Below, piece by piece: positions 43,227-51,116 of a stretch of DNA of 64,000 bases; position 1 is the first letter of the stretch, and each line of letters starts with the position of its first letter. The position numbers and the translations under genes were made by a program. Location of the stretch: contig NZ_VFNL01000001.1 of NCBI RefSeq assembly GCF_006715565.1, positions 1,054,001 through 1,118,000 on the forward strand. Reading direction: 5' to 3'. Source of the DNA: Microbacterium sp. SLBN-154. Lineage in GTDB: Bacteria; Actinomycetota; Actinomycetes; Actinomycetales; Microbacteriaceae. Below the pieces are notes generated by a model. The model was not told the DNA's origin. It searched no databases and saw only the letters and a list, made by a program, of their open reading frames with translations.

Positions 43227-44122
43227 AGTGCTGCGACCTCACTGACGGAGTCGCCCGACCAGGCGCGTATGGCCTCGCCATCCCGGGTGATCGCGAGCGG
43301 CGCCGCCGGATCCGTCTCGGGGAGGCAACCCATGAGCGCCGTGGTGTCGGCGACCTCGGTGATCGCGAGACCGGGGCACGCGGCATCCGTGTGGGCGATG
43401 AGGAGCGACGGGGGAGTGGCAGCGAGCGCGGTCGCCCCCGCGACTTCAATCGGCTGCCAGGATCCGTCGATCCAGCGGTGCGGAGTGCCGTCGCAGATCA
43501 GCGCGACGACGTCGCCGCTCGCGCGGAGACCGGTTGGCACCGGGCAGGGCGCGGGGAGAGGTTCGCCGGCGACGATCACCACGCCCGGGTCGACGGCGTC
43601 GAGGTAGCGCGAGGCGGCGAGCACCTCCGGGTAGGGCTCCCAGAACTGACCATCGGTGTAGGTGCGAAGGGCCTGCACCTCGCAGTCCGGCCCCACGGCG
43701 GCGACCATCTCGGCGTCGGCAGCGGTAAATGCGCTCATCGCCATGACCTGGCCTACACCGAGGTACCGCGGAGTCACGTCCGTCCAGGTGGCGCCGCCGT
43801 CATCCGATCTCTCGATCAGCGGCTCGGTAACACCGCACTGGCCCGCGACCCCCCGCCACCAGACAGCGCTACCCGTGGTGAGGAAGCGTTCGTCGGCGCG
43901 ACTGGCTGGCGGAGCCGGGCTGGGTGCCTCTGGAGTCGGTGTCGGTGTGGGTGTCGTCACTCCCAGCGTGAAGGAGGGCACGGGGTTCGGCTGGGCCGCG
44001 GTCTCACCGCGGGAGCGTTGCAGCGCAAGCGATGCGAGCACCACGACGATGATCGTGAGCGCGGCAACGCCGGCGACCGCGACCCAGCGGGCGCCGGTGA
44101 GGTTCACCGAGCGTCGAGACAC
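43223..44122 (-). CDS. Membrane-anchored extracytoplasmic hypothetical protein
   Basis: 299 residues. Basic N-terminus, one membrane anchor (WVAVAGVAALTIIVVVLASLAL), a Pro/Thr-rich spacer (TTPTPTPTPEAPSPAPP), then a Cys-containing domain with an Asp-box-like SDDGGATWTDVTPR. The pattern suggests a beta-propeller-like exposed domain. No enzyme assignment is possible. It sits between the BY-kinase and the priming transferase and is coupled to the latter, so a structural or regulatory role in export is plausible. Confidence 0.7.
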   Translation of the reverse strand: MSRRSVNLTGARWVAVAGVAALTIIVVVLASLALQRSRGETAAQPNPVPSFTLGVTTPTPTPTPEAPSPAPPASRADERFLTTGSAVWWRGVAGQCGVTEPLIERSDDGGATWTDVTPRYLGVGQVMAMSAFTAADAEMVAAVGPDCEVQALRTYTDGQFWEPYPEVLAASRYLDAVDPGVVIVAGEPLPAPCPVPTGLRASGDVVALICDGTPHRWIDGSWQPIEVAGATALAATPPSLLIAHTDAACPGLAITEVADTTALMGCLPETDPAAPLAITRDGEAIRAWSGDSVSEVAAL

Positions 44123-44127
44123 GGATA

Positions 44128-45678
44128 TCAGCGCTGCGACGGGGGCCCGACATCCGCAGGCCTGCGGACCGACGAGTCGGCGCCGGTGGAACGTTCACCT
44201 CGCTGCGGTGTCGTCGGCGCAGGAGCGGGTACGGGTGCGGCAGCCAACGGCGCGCCACGACGGCGACCGGCGCCCTTATCGGACTTCTTGCGGCGCCCCT
44301 CCGCGGGCTGCTCCTGGAAGTAGCCGTACCCGTATCCGTATCCGGCGCCATAGGCGTAGTACGCGTCGGGACCGCGGGTCGGAACCATCGTCATCACGAG
44401 GCCAGCGACCTTCGCCCCTACCGTCTGCAGCGCGTCCAATGCGCTGTCGAGCTGGTGGCGGTTGGTCTGTCCGGAGGCGACGATGACGATGGCCCCACTC
44501 GTCGCCTTGGCGAGAATCGCGCCGTCCGTCACAGGAAGAAGCGGCGGCGCGTCGCACAGAACGACGTCGAAGTCACGCTCGAGCACCTCGAGGAGCGTAT
44601 GCATCTGCGCCGAACCGAGCAGCTCGCTGGGGTTCGGCGGAACCTTGCCCGCAGGGAGGACGTAGAGGCTTCGCTGACCCCACGGCAGCATGACATCGCC
44701 CACGCGAGCGCGGTTGATCAGCACGTCGGTCAGGCCCGCCCCGCCCTCGATGCCGAGGTACTCGGCAACCTTCGGCTTGCGGAGGTCGCAGTCGATGAGC
44801 GCAACGCGCTTGCCGGCATCCGCTAGAGCGATCGCGAGGTTAATGGTCGTTGTTGACTTGCCCTCGCTGGGCACGCTCGAGGTGACGACGAAACTGGCGC
44901 GGCCGTCCATGTCGAGGAATTGGAGGTTAGTGCGCAGCGCCCGGAACGCCTCGGCGCGCGGGCTCAGCGGGTCGGCATGCACGATCAGCGGCCGCTCCTT
45001 GACCTTCGGGTCGAAGGGGATCGCGCCGATCATCGGGCGGTCGGTGACCTGCTCGACGTCGCGCGGCGAGCGGATGCGGGTGTCGAGCACCGAGCGAAGA
45101 ACCGCGGCTCCGATACCGAGAGCGAGGCCGACGAGTCCGCCCAGCGCGAGGTTGAGCGGAACGTTGGGGCTCGACGGGGAAAGCGGTGGGAGAGCATCCT
45201 TCACGCGAGTGAGGCGAACTGGGCTCGTCTCGGAGCCGTTCGGCGTCTCGATCTGCTCCACCGCGGAGGTGAGGCTCGACGCGAGCGCGTTCGCGATGTC
45301 AGCAGCCGCAATCGGGTCGGGATCAGTCACCGTGATCGTGATGAGCGTGGTGTTGAGCGCCGAAGATGCCTCGACCTTGCCACCTAGCTGCGCCGCCGTG
45401 ATGCCGAGGTCCAGCTCGGCGATCACGGGGTTCATCACGATGGGCGTGTCGACAAGGTTGGTGTACGTCGTCACGCGTGCCTGGGTGAACGTATTGCCCT
45501 GCTGCAGCTCCTGGATCGTGGAGCCGGTCTGGCTCGACACGAAGACGGTGCTCTGGGTTTCGTACTGAGGAGTTCGCGTCAGCGAGTAGGTCGCGGCGAC
45601 ACCGATGCCCAGAAGCGTCGCGACCACGATGATCAGCCAATTTTTCCGCAGAATGCGGATGTAGTCGATGAGCTCCAT
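44128..45678 (-). CDS. Wzz/CpsC + CpsD-type BY-kinase fusion
   Basis: 516 residues. N-terminal chain-length determinant (MELIDYIRILRKNWLIIVVA) with two membrane helices (about 14-32 and 176-194). Cytoplasmic BY-kinase: Walker A SSVPSEGKST (about 267-276), Walker A' ALIDCDLR (293-300), and DVVLCDAPPLLPVTDG. The C-terminal tyrosine cluster DAYYAYGAGYGYGYGYF is the likely autophosphorylation site, followed by a basic Pro/Ala tail. Controls polymer length and export, balanced by the phosphatase at 45805-46398. Confidence 0.93.
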   Translation of the reverse strand: MELIDYIRILRKNWLIIVVATLLGIGVAATYSLTRTPQYETQSTVFVSSQTGSTIQELQQGNTFTQARVTTYTNLVDTPIVMNPVIAELDLGITAAQLGGKVEASSALNTTLITITVTDPDPIAAADIANALASSLTSAVEQIETPNGSETSPVRLTRVKDALPPLSPSSPNVPLNLALGGLVGLALGIGAAVLRSVLDTRIRSPRDVEQVTDRPMIGAIPFDPKVKERPLIVHADPLSPRAEAFRALRTNLQFLDMDGRASFVVTSSVPSEGKSTTTINLAIALADAGKRVALIDCDLRKPKVAEYLGIEGGAGLTDVLINRARVGDVMLPWGQRSLYVLPAGKVPPNPSELLGSAQMHTLLEVLERDFDVVLCDAPPLLPVTDGAILAKATSGAIVIVASGQTNRHQLDSALDALQTVGAKVAGLVMTMVPTRGPDAYYAYGAGYGYGYGYFQEQPAEGRRKKSDKGAGRRRGAPLAAAPVPAPAPTTPQRGERSTGADSSVRRPADVGPPSQR

Positions 45679-45804
45679 GGTGCCTCTCGTGTCCCGAACC
45701 TGCGGACCATACTGCCATGGGGGTGTTTCGGGGGAGTGTCGCGGGGTCCCGATGCGCCGGCTTGCCGGCTACCCGCACCACCGGGAGGGGGCGCCCACCC
45801 GACG

Positions 45805-46398
45805 TCAGGCGAAGGCGAGCTTGAGCGCTCGGACGGTGGCGTTCACGGCGGGGTCGAGCTGAGAAGCCGACACCTGATACGTATTCCACGAGCGACCGTA
45901 AGGATCGATGACGTCGTCGTCGGCGGGGTCGGCGGGTGGGAGAACCAGGCCCCGCTGCGACGCGACCGCTGCTGCCACGGCGCGGACGCGCGATGACGGC
46001 TCAGATCCGCCGGCCGCGGCGGCGGACTGCAGCTGGTGGTCGGTCAGCGAGTCGGCAAGACGGGCGAACTCGCGGATCGTGAAGGTCGACCGCATCCGCG
46101 ACGGCGCGAGCTCGACCACTTCGCGACGGTGGTCGCGCGTCATGGCGAAGATGACATCGGGGGAGCTGAGGTGATTCTCGCCGAGAAACCGTGCGCGGTG
46201 GAGCTCGGTGTCATCGGCGGATACGCCGAGCGCGTGCGCGAGCTCGACAGTCTCGGGCGTCATCGGCGAATCGGTCATGCCGCGGGTGCCCGCGGAGCCG
46301 ACGACGACGTCGAGCGGCGCCAGCCGAGTCTTCAGAAGGACGGCGGCCAGGGGCGACCGGCAGATGTTACCGGTGCACACCGTGAGGATCTCGAACAC
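45805..46398 (-). CDS. Low-molecular-weight protein tyrosine phosphatase
   Basis: 197 residues. Signature C-x5-R loop at the N-terminus: VCTGNICRS with nucleophile Cys8 and Arg14; the catalytic Asp is in DVIDPYGRS near the C-terminus. Expected to dephosphorylate the BY-kinase tyrosine cluster encoded downstream, as Wzb does for Wzc. It is somewhat longer than the usual ~150 residues owing to an Ala-rich insert (residues ~125-150). Confidence 0.93.
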   Translation of the reverse strand: MFEILTVCTGNICRSPLAAVLLKTRLAPLDVVVGSAGTRGMTDSPMTPETVELAHALGVSADDTELHRARFLGENHLSSPDVIFAMTRDHRREVVELAPSRMRSTFTIREFARLADSLTDHQLQSAAAAGGSEPSSRVRAVAAAVASQRGLVLPPADPADDDVIDPYGRSWNTYQVSASQLDPAVNATVRALKLAFA

Positions 46399-46433
46399 CG
46401 GGTTACCTTTCCCCCTCGGGGTAACGTGAGCGA

Positions 46434-47258
46434 GTGCTCGATCACTCTAGCGACGTCGACGCTGCGCCTTCGCGCCGCGAGCGGCACGGTTCGTCGAGTG
46501 AGTCATCGGCTGACGACATCCGTCCCCGGCGGTCGTCCTCGCGCAAACCTCGAACGGACTGGCGGGTGGGCGGACGAACCGTTCGTCGTTGGCGGGAGTG
46601 GGCGTTCGCGGCTGGGCTCATCGGTCTCGGTGTGGGGGTTCTCGTCGGTGCGTTGGTCGAGACGGTCTGGGCGTCGCCCTGGGCTCCGATCGCAGCGACG
46701 GGGCTCGTGTGGATCGGGATGCTGGTGCCCACCATCCTCGTCTTTCGGCGGTCTCGTCCCGTCGGCCTCCTCCGCTTCCGACCGCTCGATCTGCTGTGGG
46801 GACTCGGGCTCGCGGTCGCCCTGCGGATCGTTCAGGGATCAGTCGCCCAGTCGGTCTCGAGCGAATCATCCCTCCCGTCATTCACGACGATCGACGCCGC
46901 CACCGCTGACGGGTGGTGGGTGGAGGCTGTGCTCGGAGCCGTCTTCATCGCCCCGGCCATCGAGGAATTCTTCTTCCGTGGCCTCGTGCTTGTGACGGTT
47001 TACACCATTCTGCGGAGGCCGCTCGGCCATCTGGCTGCCGGGATCATTGCGGCAATGGTGTCGACAGGACTCTTCGTTCTGGCTCACTCGATGACCGGGA
47101 CCGTCTCGATCGACGCTGTCATCGCGACGACACTGCTCGGATTCACCTGCTCCGCCGTCGTGCTGCTCACTGGCCGCATTTGGGGGGCCGTTCTCATTCA
47201 CGCGCTGTACAACGCGAACTTCGTCGTCCTCGCACTAATGGGCACGTTCTTGGCGTGA
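46434..47258 (+). CDS. CPBP-family intramembrane metalloprotease
   Basis: 274 residues, GTG start. An Arg/Ser-rich cytoplasmic tail (residues 1-55) precedes about eight helices. The Abi/CPBP motifs are present: AIEEFFFRGLVL (E-E-x3-R), FVLAHSMTG, and ALYNANFVV. Related to CAAX-processing enzymes and bacteriocin-immunity proteins. Substrate unknown. Divergent from the phosphatase gene with a 35-base gap, and upstream of two LPATG proteins. Confidence 0.85.
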   Translation: MLDHSSDVDAAPSRRERHGSSSESSADDIRPRRSSSRKPRTDWRVGGRTVRRWREWAFAAGLIGLGVGVLVGALVETVWASPWAPIAATGLVWIGMLVPTILVFRRSRPVGLLRFRPLDLLWGLGLAVALRIVQGSVAQSVSSESSLPSFTTIDAATADGWWVEAVLGAVFIAPAIEEFFFRGLVLVTVYTILRRPLGHLAAGIIAAMVSTGLFVLAHSMTGTVSIDAVIATTLLGFTCSAVVLLTGRIWGAVLIHALYNANFVVLALMGTFLA

Positions 47259-47483
47259 AAGTGTGGCCCCGATTTTGGCGACACGCCGTGCATTGTCCCC
47301 CGAACGGGGGACAAGCGGTCACAAAATGTTACTTCCCAGTAACTTTACAGGTTGCGGTAACCCCTTGCCGTGTGCGTACGATGGTCACGTTCGGCGACAC
47401 AGCTCACACACAGCTGCCTCTCATGTCGCGTTCATTCTGAATATCGACTACGACGCACAGGACCTTGTGGGGGGTACCGCGAA

Positions 47484-48032
47484 ATGCTTAAGAAAACTCT
47501 GTCTGCAGCCGGCATTGCTGGACTGCTCGTTCTCGGAGCGGCATCTGCTGCTCAGGCCGACGACTATGCAACCGACGTGGAAACCGTCGCGGGAGATGTA
47601 ACGCTGACCCCCGGTCAGGCAACTGTCATCACCGCGCAGAACGTCGACGGAACTGTCACGTTCGCCACCAGCGGCCCCGGTGTCAGCGAGAACACGCTGA
47701 CCTCGATCGCGTTCGCCGCTGCCGTCGGCAGCGACACCGCGGTGAAGCAGGCCGACGAGAACCGCACCGCTCAGGCGACCTTCACGGCGCCGACCGCGGG
47801 TGGCACATATGTGGTTACCATCACCGACGGTGACGGCGACACTGACAGCATCACGTTGACCGTTGCCGCTGCGAGCAGCGGTGGAACCGGCGGCACGGGT
47901 GGTTCGCTGCCCGCGACCGGTGGCGACGCCGTTCCGGCCGCAGCCATCTGGCTCGGTGCCGGCGCCGTCGGACTCGGCGGGATCGCCGTGACCGCTGCCG
48001 TGGCTCGGCGCCGCGCAGCTGCCAACCGCTGA
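47484..48032 (+). CDS. Small LPATG-anchored surface protein, copy 1
   Basis: 182 residues from ATG 47484, preceded by a GGGGGG stretch. Signal peptide (LKKTLSAAGIAGLLVLGAAS...AQA), a ~110-residue beta-rich, Ig-like domain (VETVAGDVTLTPGQATVIT...), a Ser/Gly linker, LPATG sorting motif, membrane span (PAAAIWLGAGAVGLGGIAVT) and an RRRAAANR tail. Likely attached to peptidoglycan by a sortase. A TTGCGG/TACGAT promoter with a 19-base spacer may lie at 47352-47382, giving a ~100-base leader. It is a paralogue of the next gene. Confidence 0.9.
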   Translation: MLKKTLSAAGIAGLLVLGAASAAQADDYATDVETVAGDVTLTPGQATVITAQNVDGTVTFATSGPGVSENTLTSIAFAAAVGSDTAVKQADENRTAQATFTAPTAGGTYVVTITDGDGDTDSITLTVAAASSGGTGGTGGSLPATGGDAVPAAAIWLGAGAVGLGGIAVTAAVARRRAAANR

Positions 48033-48049
48033 TCATCTGTCCCTGACGA

Positions 48050-48074
48050 CAGCCCCGGGCACTGCCTGGGGCTG
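48050..48074 (+). terminator. Hairpin between the paralogous LPATG genes
   Basis: CAGCCCC (48050-48056) pairs with GGGGCTG (48068-48074), extended by GGC/GCC across a single mismatch. Lies 18 bases after copy 1 and 58 bases before copy 2; may partly terminate or stabilise the first transcript. Confidence 0.6.
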
Positions 48075-48132
48075 CCCGTCTATCCGCGGGCATGCGCCCT
48101 AAACCCCTCGTCGACCTTGTGGGAGGTCTCTC

Positions 48133-48720
48133 ATGTTCAAGAAATTCCTGGCAGCAGCCGGCGTCGCCGGCCTGCTTGTTCTCGGTACCGCGGCTGCGGC
48201 CAACGCCGACGCCGACTACACCGCGACCCTCGAGGTCACTGCGGGGGACGCTGTCCTGGAGCCCGGTCAGTCCACGGTTCTCACCGTGAACGGCGTCGCT
48301 GACGGGACCGTCATCTTCGGCACCGAGGGTGTGGGCGTCGAGCCCAACACCCTGTCGTCGATCGCGTTCGCCGCCGAGTTCCCGACCAGCATCGTCGAGA
48401 AGCAGGCTGTCAACGGCTCTGCATCGGCCACCTTCACCGCGCCTCAGATCACCGGCACCTACGTGGTGACCGTCTTCGACTCGGCCGGCGAGTTCGGTCA
48501 GATCAGCATCACCGTCGGTGCCGTCGGCAGCGGCGGCCCCGGTGGCTCCGGCGGAGCCGGTGGCGGTACGGGTGCTGAGGGAACGGGTTCGCTGCCCGCA
48601 ACCGGTGGCAACGCGATCCCGGCCGCGGCGATCTGGCTCGGAGCCGGCGCCGTCGGCCTCGGGGGCATCGCCATCACCGCCGCCGTGGCTCGCCGCCGCG
48701 CGGCCGCCAACGCCGAGTAA
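48133..48720 (+). CDS. Small LPATG-anchored surface protein, copy 2
   Basis: 195 residues. Same plan as copy 1: signal peptide (FKKFLAAAGVAGLLVLG), beta-rich domain (LEVTAGDAVLEPGQSTVLT), longer Gly-rich linker (GGPGGSGGAGGGTG), LPATG, a near-identical membrane anchor and an RRRAAANAE end. Copies share signal peptide and anchor closely and differ more in the middle, implying an old tandem duplication with divergence of the exposed domain. Its own GGGAGG ribosome site precedes the ATG. Confidence 0.9.
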   Translation: MFKKFLAAAGVAGLLVLGTAAAANADADYTATLEVTAGDAVLEPGQSTVLTVNGVADGTVIFGTEGVGVEPNTLSSIAFAAEFPTSIVEKQAVNGSASATFTAPQITGTYVVTVFDSAGEFGQISITVGAVGSGGPGGSGGAGGGTGAEGTGSLPATGGNAIPAAAIWLGAGAVGLGGIAITAAVARRRAAANAE

Positions 48721-48747
48721 GGCATTCGGCCTCAGCACAACGATTCA

Positions 48748-48783
48748 GACAGAGACCCCGGGCAGGTGCCCGGGGTCTCTGTC
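48748..48783 (+). terminator. Strong terminator hairpin after LPATG copy 2
   Basis: GACAGAGACCCCGGGC (48748-48763) and GCCCGGGGTCTCTGTC (48768-48783): a perfect 16-bp stem with loop AGGT. Followed by GTTGCG. Confidence 0.9.
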
Positions 48784-48826
48784 GTTGCGTCGTGCATCCG
48801 CGAGCATTGCGGATAGCATTTTCTCT

Positions 48827-49573
48827 ATGTCTTCCGTCCCGGGCGTCACCCCGGGGCAGCCGTATCTCTTCACCCGGTCGTACCACCAGCCCTGGCGGGC
48901 GCTCCTCGTCGCCGCCGGCGGATTTGGGGCTGCGGCTCTTCTCCTCTTCGTCGTCGACGCGACCGGACCCATGTGGGCAGGCATGCCCGGGTGGATCGCT
49001 GCCGTCGCGTCGATCTTCGCCGCGAACGCGCCGCTCATCATCGCCGTTGTGGCTGCCGCAGCGTTCACGTCGATCGTCGGCTTCGCTCGGGCCACCGGCA
49101 TCCGTCACTGGGTCTGGACCGACCTCTTATATGGACTGTTCGTCGGAATCGTCGCCCGTGCGGTCGTCGAGCTGCTCGCGCCGACCCTCGGCGGGTTCGG
49201 CGGGCCGCTCGGCGGGGCGCTGTCGGGCGACGCGACCCTCGCGTTGGCGATCGCAGCCTCGGCCGCGGTGCTCATCTCGCCGATCATCGAGGAGCTGTAC
49301 TTCCGAGGGCTGATGGTGCGGGCGCTCGTCGATGCGCTGTCAGACGCCGGGCGGGTCGGTGCGTCGATCGTCGCCGTCACGACCTCGACCGCGGCGTTCG
49401 TGCTGCTGCACGTCGTGGCCGCTGGGTCGTTGGTACCGGTGGGGCTCATCATCGGGTCGCTCGTGGTCGGCGTCGGGTGCGGGGTGTTGACCGTGGTGAC
49501 CGGGCGGTTGTGGGCGGCGATCGTCGCGCATGTGCTCTACAACGCTTCGGGGTTGGCGCTGCTGCTCTGGTAG
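48827..49573 (+). CDS. CPBP-family intramembrane metalloprotease
   Basis: 248 residues from ATG 48827 (MSSVPGVTPGQPYLF); the frame is open further upstream but crosses the terminator. Around eight helices; motif IIEELYFRGLMV (E-E-x3-R), LLHVVAAGS, and HVLYNASGLALL at the C-terminus. A TAGCAT -10-like element at 48814-48819 lies so close to the ATG that transcription may start at or next to it, making the mRNA leaderless. The last 61 bp are duplicated 140 bp downstream. Confidence 0.82.
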   Translation: MSSVPGVTPGQPYLFTRSYHQPWRALLVAAGGFGAAALLLFVVDATGPMWAGMPGWIAAVASIFAANAPLIIAVVAAAAFTSIVGFARATGIRHWVWTDLLYGLFVGIVARAVVELLAPTLGGFGGPLGGALSGDATLALAIAASAAVLISPIIEELYFRGLMVRALVDALSDAGRVGASIVAVTTSTAAFVLLHVVAAGSLVPVGLIIGSLVVGVGCGVLTVVTGRLWAAIVAHVLYNASGLALLLW

Positions 49574-49713
49574 AGGCGTTTCGGCTCGCTGCGCTCGCTC
49601 CACGACCGGGGCGGGGGCGTTTCGGCTCGCTGCGCTCGCTCAACGACCGGGGGGCGGCGATCGTCGCGCATGTGCTCTACAACGCTTCGGGGTTGGCGTT
49701 GCTGCTCTGGTAG
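49513..49713 (+). repeat. Tandem duplication of the CPBP gene 3' end
   Basis: Bases 49513-49573, which include the stop, recur at 49653-49713 with a single C-to-T change (49559 versus 49699). The period is 140 bp and each unit also contains short GCGTTTCG repeats. The downstream copy encodes the same C-terminal AIVAHVLYNASGLALLLW but is not attached to a gene. Confidence 0.95.
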
Positions 49714-49841
49714 GGGCGTTTCGTCTCGCTGCGCTCGCTCAACGGGCGGGGCGGGCGGGGGCGTTTCGTCTCGCTGCGCTCGCTCAACGACCGGGGGGTG
49801 GGGGTGGGCGTTTCGGCTCGCTGCGCTCGCTCAACGACCGC
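49576..49841 (+). repeat. Array of five ~34-bp GCGTTTCG...CAACGACC repeats
   Basis: Same-direction copies at 49576-49609, 49617-49650, 49716-49749, 49761-49794 and 49808-49841. Core: GCGTTTCGKCTCGCTGCGCT then CGCTCAACGACCGG, separated by G-rich spacers. The same family occurs at 57794-58024. GAGCGCAGCGAG-type internal symmetry allows hairpins, so a REP-like terminator or processing element is plausible. Confidence 0.9.
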
Positions 49842-49854
49842 GCGGAACTCGCTC

Positions 49855-49883
49855 TTGCTTTCTGACTTTGTTTAGTTTTAAAT
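49855..49883 (+). promoter_or_regulatory. Promoter of the ROK/ABC/GH15/GH31 operon
   Basis: TTGCTT (49855-49860), a 17-base spacer and TTAAAT (49878-49883) in a strikingly A/T-rich stretch (TTTAGTTTTAAATGAAG) just before the ROK gene. The A/T-rich stretch may also serve as the ROK operator, but no clean palindrome was seen. Confidence 0.55.
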
Positions 49884-49913
49884 GAAGTCGTTCAGAAAGA
49901 TCTGAGGTCAACG

Positions 49914-51116
49914 ATGACATCGTCCCTTCACCGCACCGACGTCAATCGGTCGGCGATCCTCGCCCAGCTCGGGGCGCACGGCGCTGCCTCCCGCGCCGAC
50001 CTGGCTCGCACGCTCAACCTCTCGCCGGCGCTCATCACTCAGCTGGTGAAGCAGCTCATCGGCGAAGGACTCGTCGCCGAGCTCGAGCAGGCGCCCTCCA
50101 GCGGCGGGCGCCCGGCGCGACTGCTCGGCCTCGCCGCGTCGGCGGGCCACGCGATCGGGGTCAAGGTCAGCGCCACGCATGTCGCCCTCGTCGAGGTGGG
50201 GATCGCGGGGCATGTCATCCGCTCGGCAGAGGTGCCCTTCGACGCGACCGCCAGCACCTTCGTGCTCGACCTCGCCGACCGCATCCAAGCCTTCATCGAC
50301 GCCGGCGACGAGGTCACCCTCCTCGGCGTCGGGGTCGCGGTGCCGGGCACCGTCGACGAACCGGGCAACGGCGTCGTCGAGTGCGGTGTGCTCGGGTGGA
50401 ACAGCATCCACCTCGGCGAAGCGCTCCGCGGGGCCATCGGCCTCCCTGTCGTCATCGAGAACGACGTCAACGCCCTCGCGGTCGCCGAGCGCCTCTACGG
50501 CATCGGCCGCTCGCACGAGAACTTCCTCGTCGTCACGATCGGCGCCGGTATCGGCGCGGGCATCGTCGTCGAGGGCACGGTGCTCCGCGCGGCCTCCGGC
50601 GGAGCGGGCGAGATCGGACACATCCCCGTCGCCGACGACGGCCCCCTCTGCAGCTGCGGCAACCTCGGCTGCCTCGAGGCCGTCATCGGCGAAGCCGCCC
50701 TCGTCCGCCGCGCGCGTGAGGCGGGCATCATCGATCCGGGCGCCGGCATCGACGACCTGCTCGCCGCCGCCGAGCGCGGCGACGACGCAGCCGTCGCGCT
50801 CTACCGCGACGCCGGACGCCTGCTCGGGCGCACCCTCGCGGGCATCGTGCACGTCATCGACCCCGCGGCCATCGTGGTGCTCGGTGAAGGAACCGTCGCC
50901 TGGCCGCACTGGGCGGCCGGCTTCGAGCCGGCGTTCCGCTCGCACCTGCAGCGCCACCGCCGCACCATTCCAGTGAACGTCGAGACCTGGCTCGACGACA
51001 GCTGGGCGCAGGGCGCCGCGGCCCTCGTGCTCGCCACCCCCTTCGACACCGGCAGCGACGTCGGCGACCAGGGCCGCCTCATCCGCGCGCGCCTCGTCGG
51101 CCAGGGGAGCCGGTGA
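49914..51116 (+). CDS. ROK-family transcriptional regulator
   Basis: 400 residues. N-terminal MarR-like winged helix (NRSAILAQLGAHGAASRADLARTLNLS) followed by a ROK sugar-binding/kinase-like fold. Motifs: LGVGVAVPGTVDEPG, VIENDVNALAVAERLYG, TIGAGIGAGIV, and the zinc site CSCGNLGCLE. The first gene of a sugar operon, so it probably controls the operon and senses glucose, isomaltose or a derivative. Stop overlaps the next ATG (TGATG). Confidence 0.92.
   Translation: MTSSLHRTDVNRSAILAQLGAHGAASRADLARTLNLSPALITQLVKQLIGEGLVAELEQAPSSGGRPARLLGLAASAGHAIGVKVSATHVALVEVGIAGHVIRSAEVPFDATASTFVLDLADRIQAFIDAGDEVTLLGVGVAVPGTVDEPGNGVVECGVLGWNSIHLGEALRGAIGLPVVIENDVNALAVAERLYGIGRSHENFLVVTIGAGIGAGIVVEGTVLRAASGGAGEIGHIPVADDGPLCSCGNLGCLEAVIGEAALVRRAREAGIIDPGAGIDDLLAAAERGDDAAVALYRDAGRLLGRTLAGIVHVIDPAAIVVLGEGTVAWPHWAAGFEPAFRSHLQRHRRTIPVNVETWLDDSWAQGAAALVLATPFDTGSDVGDQGRLIRARLVGQGSR

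Noticed and set aside
49576..49841. CRISPR-like array
   Set aside because: Repeats are imperfect, spacers are short, G-rich and irregular, one spacer is a copy of a gene end, and no cas genes are near. The second array has identical 54-bp units rather than unique spacers.
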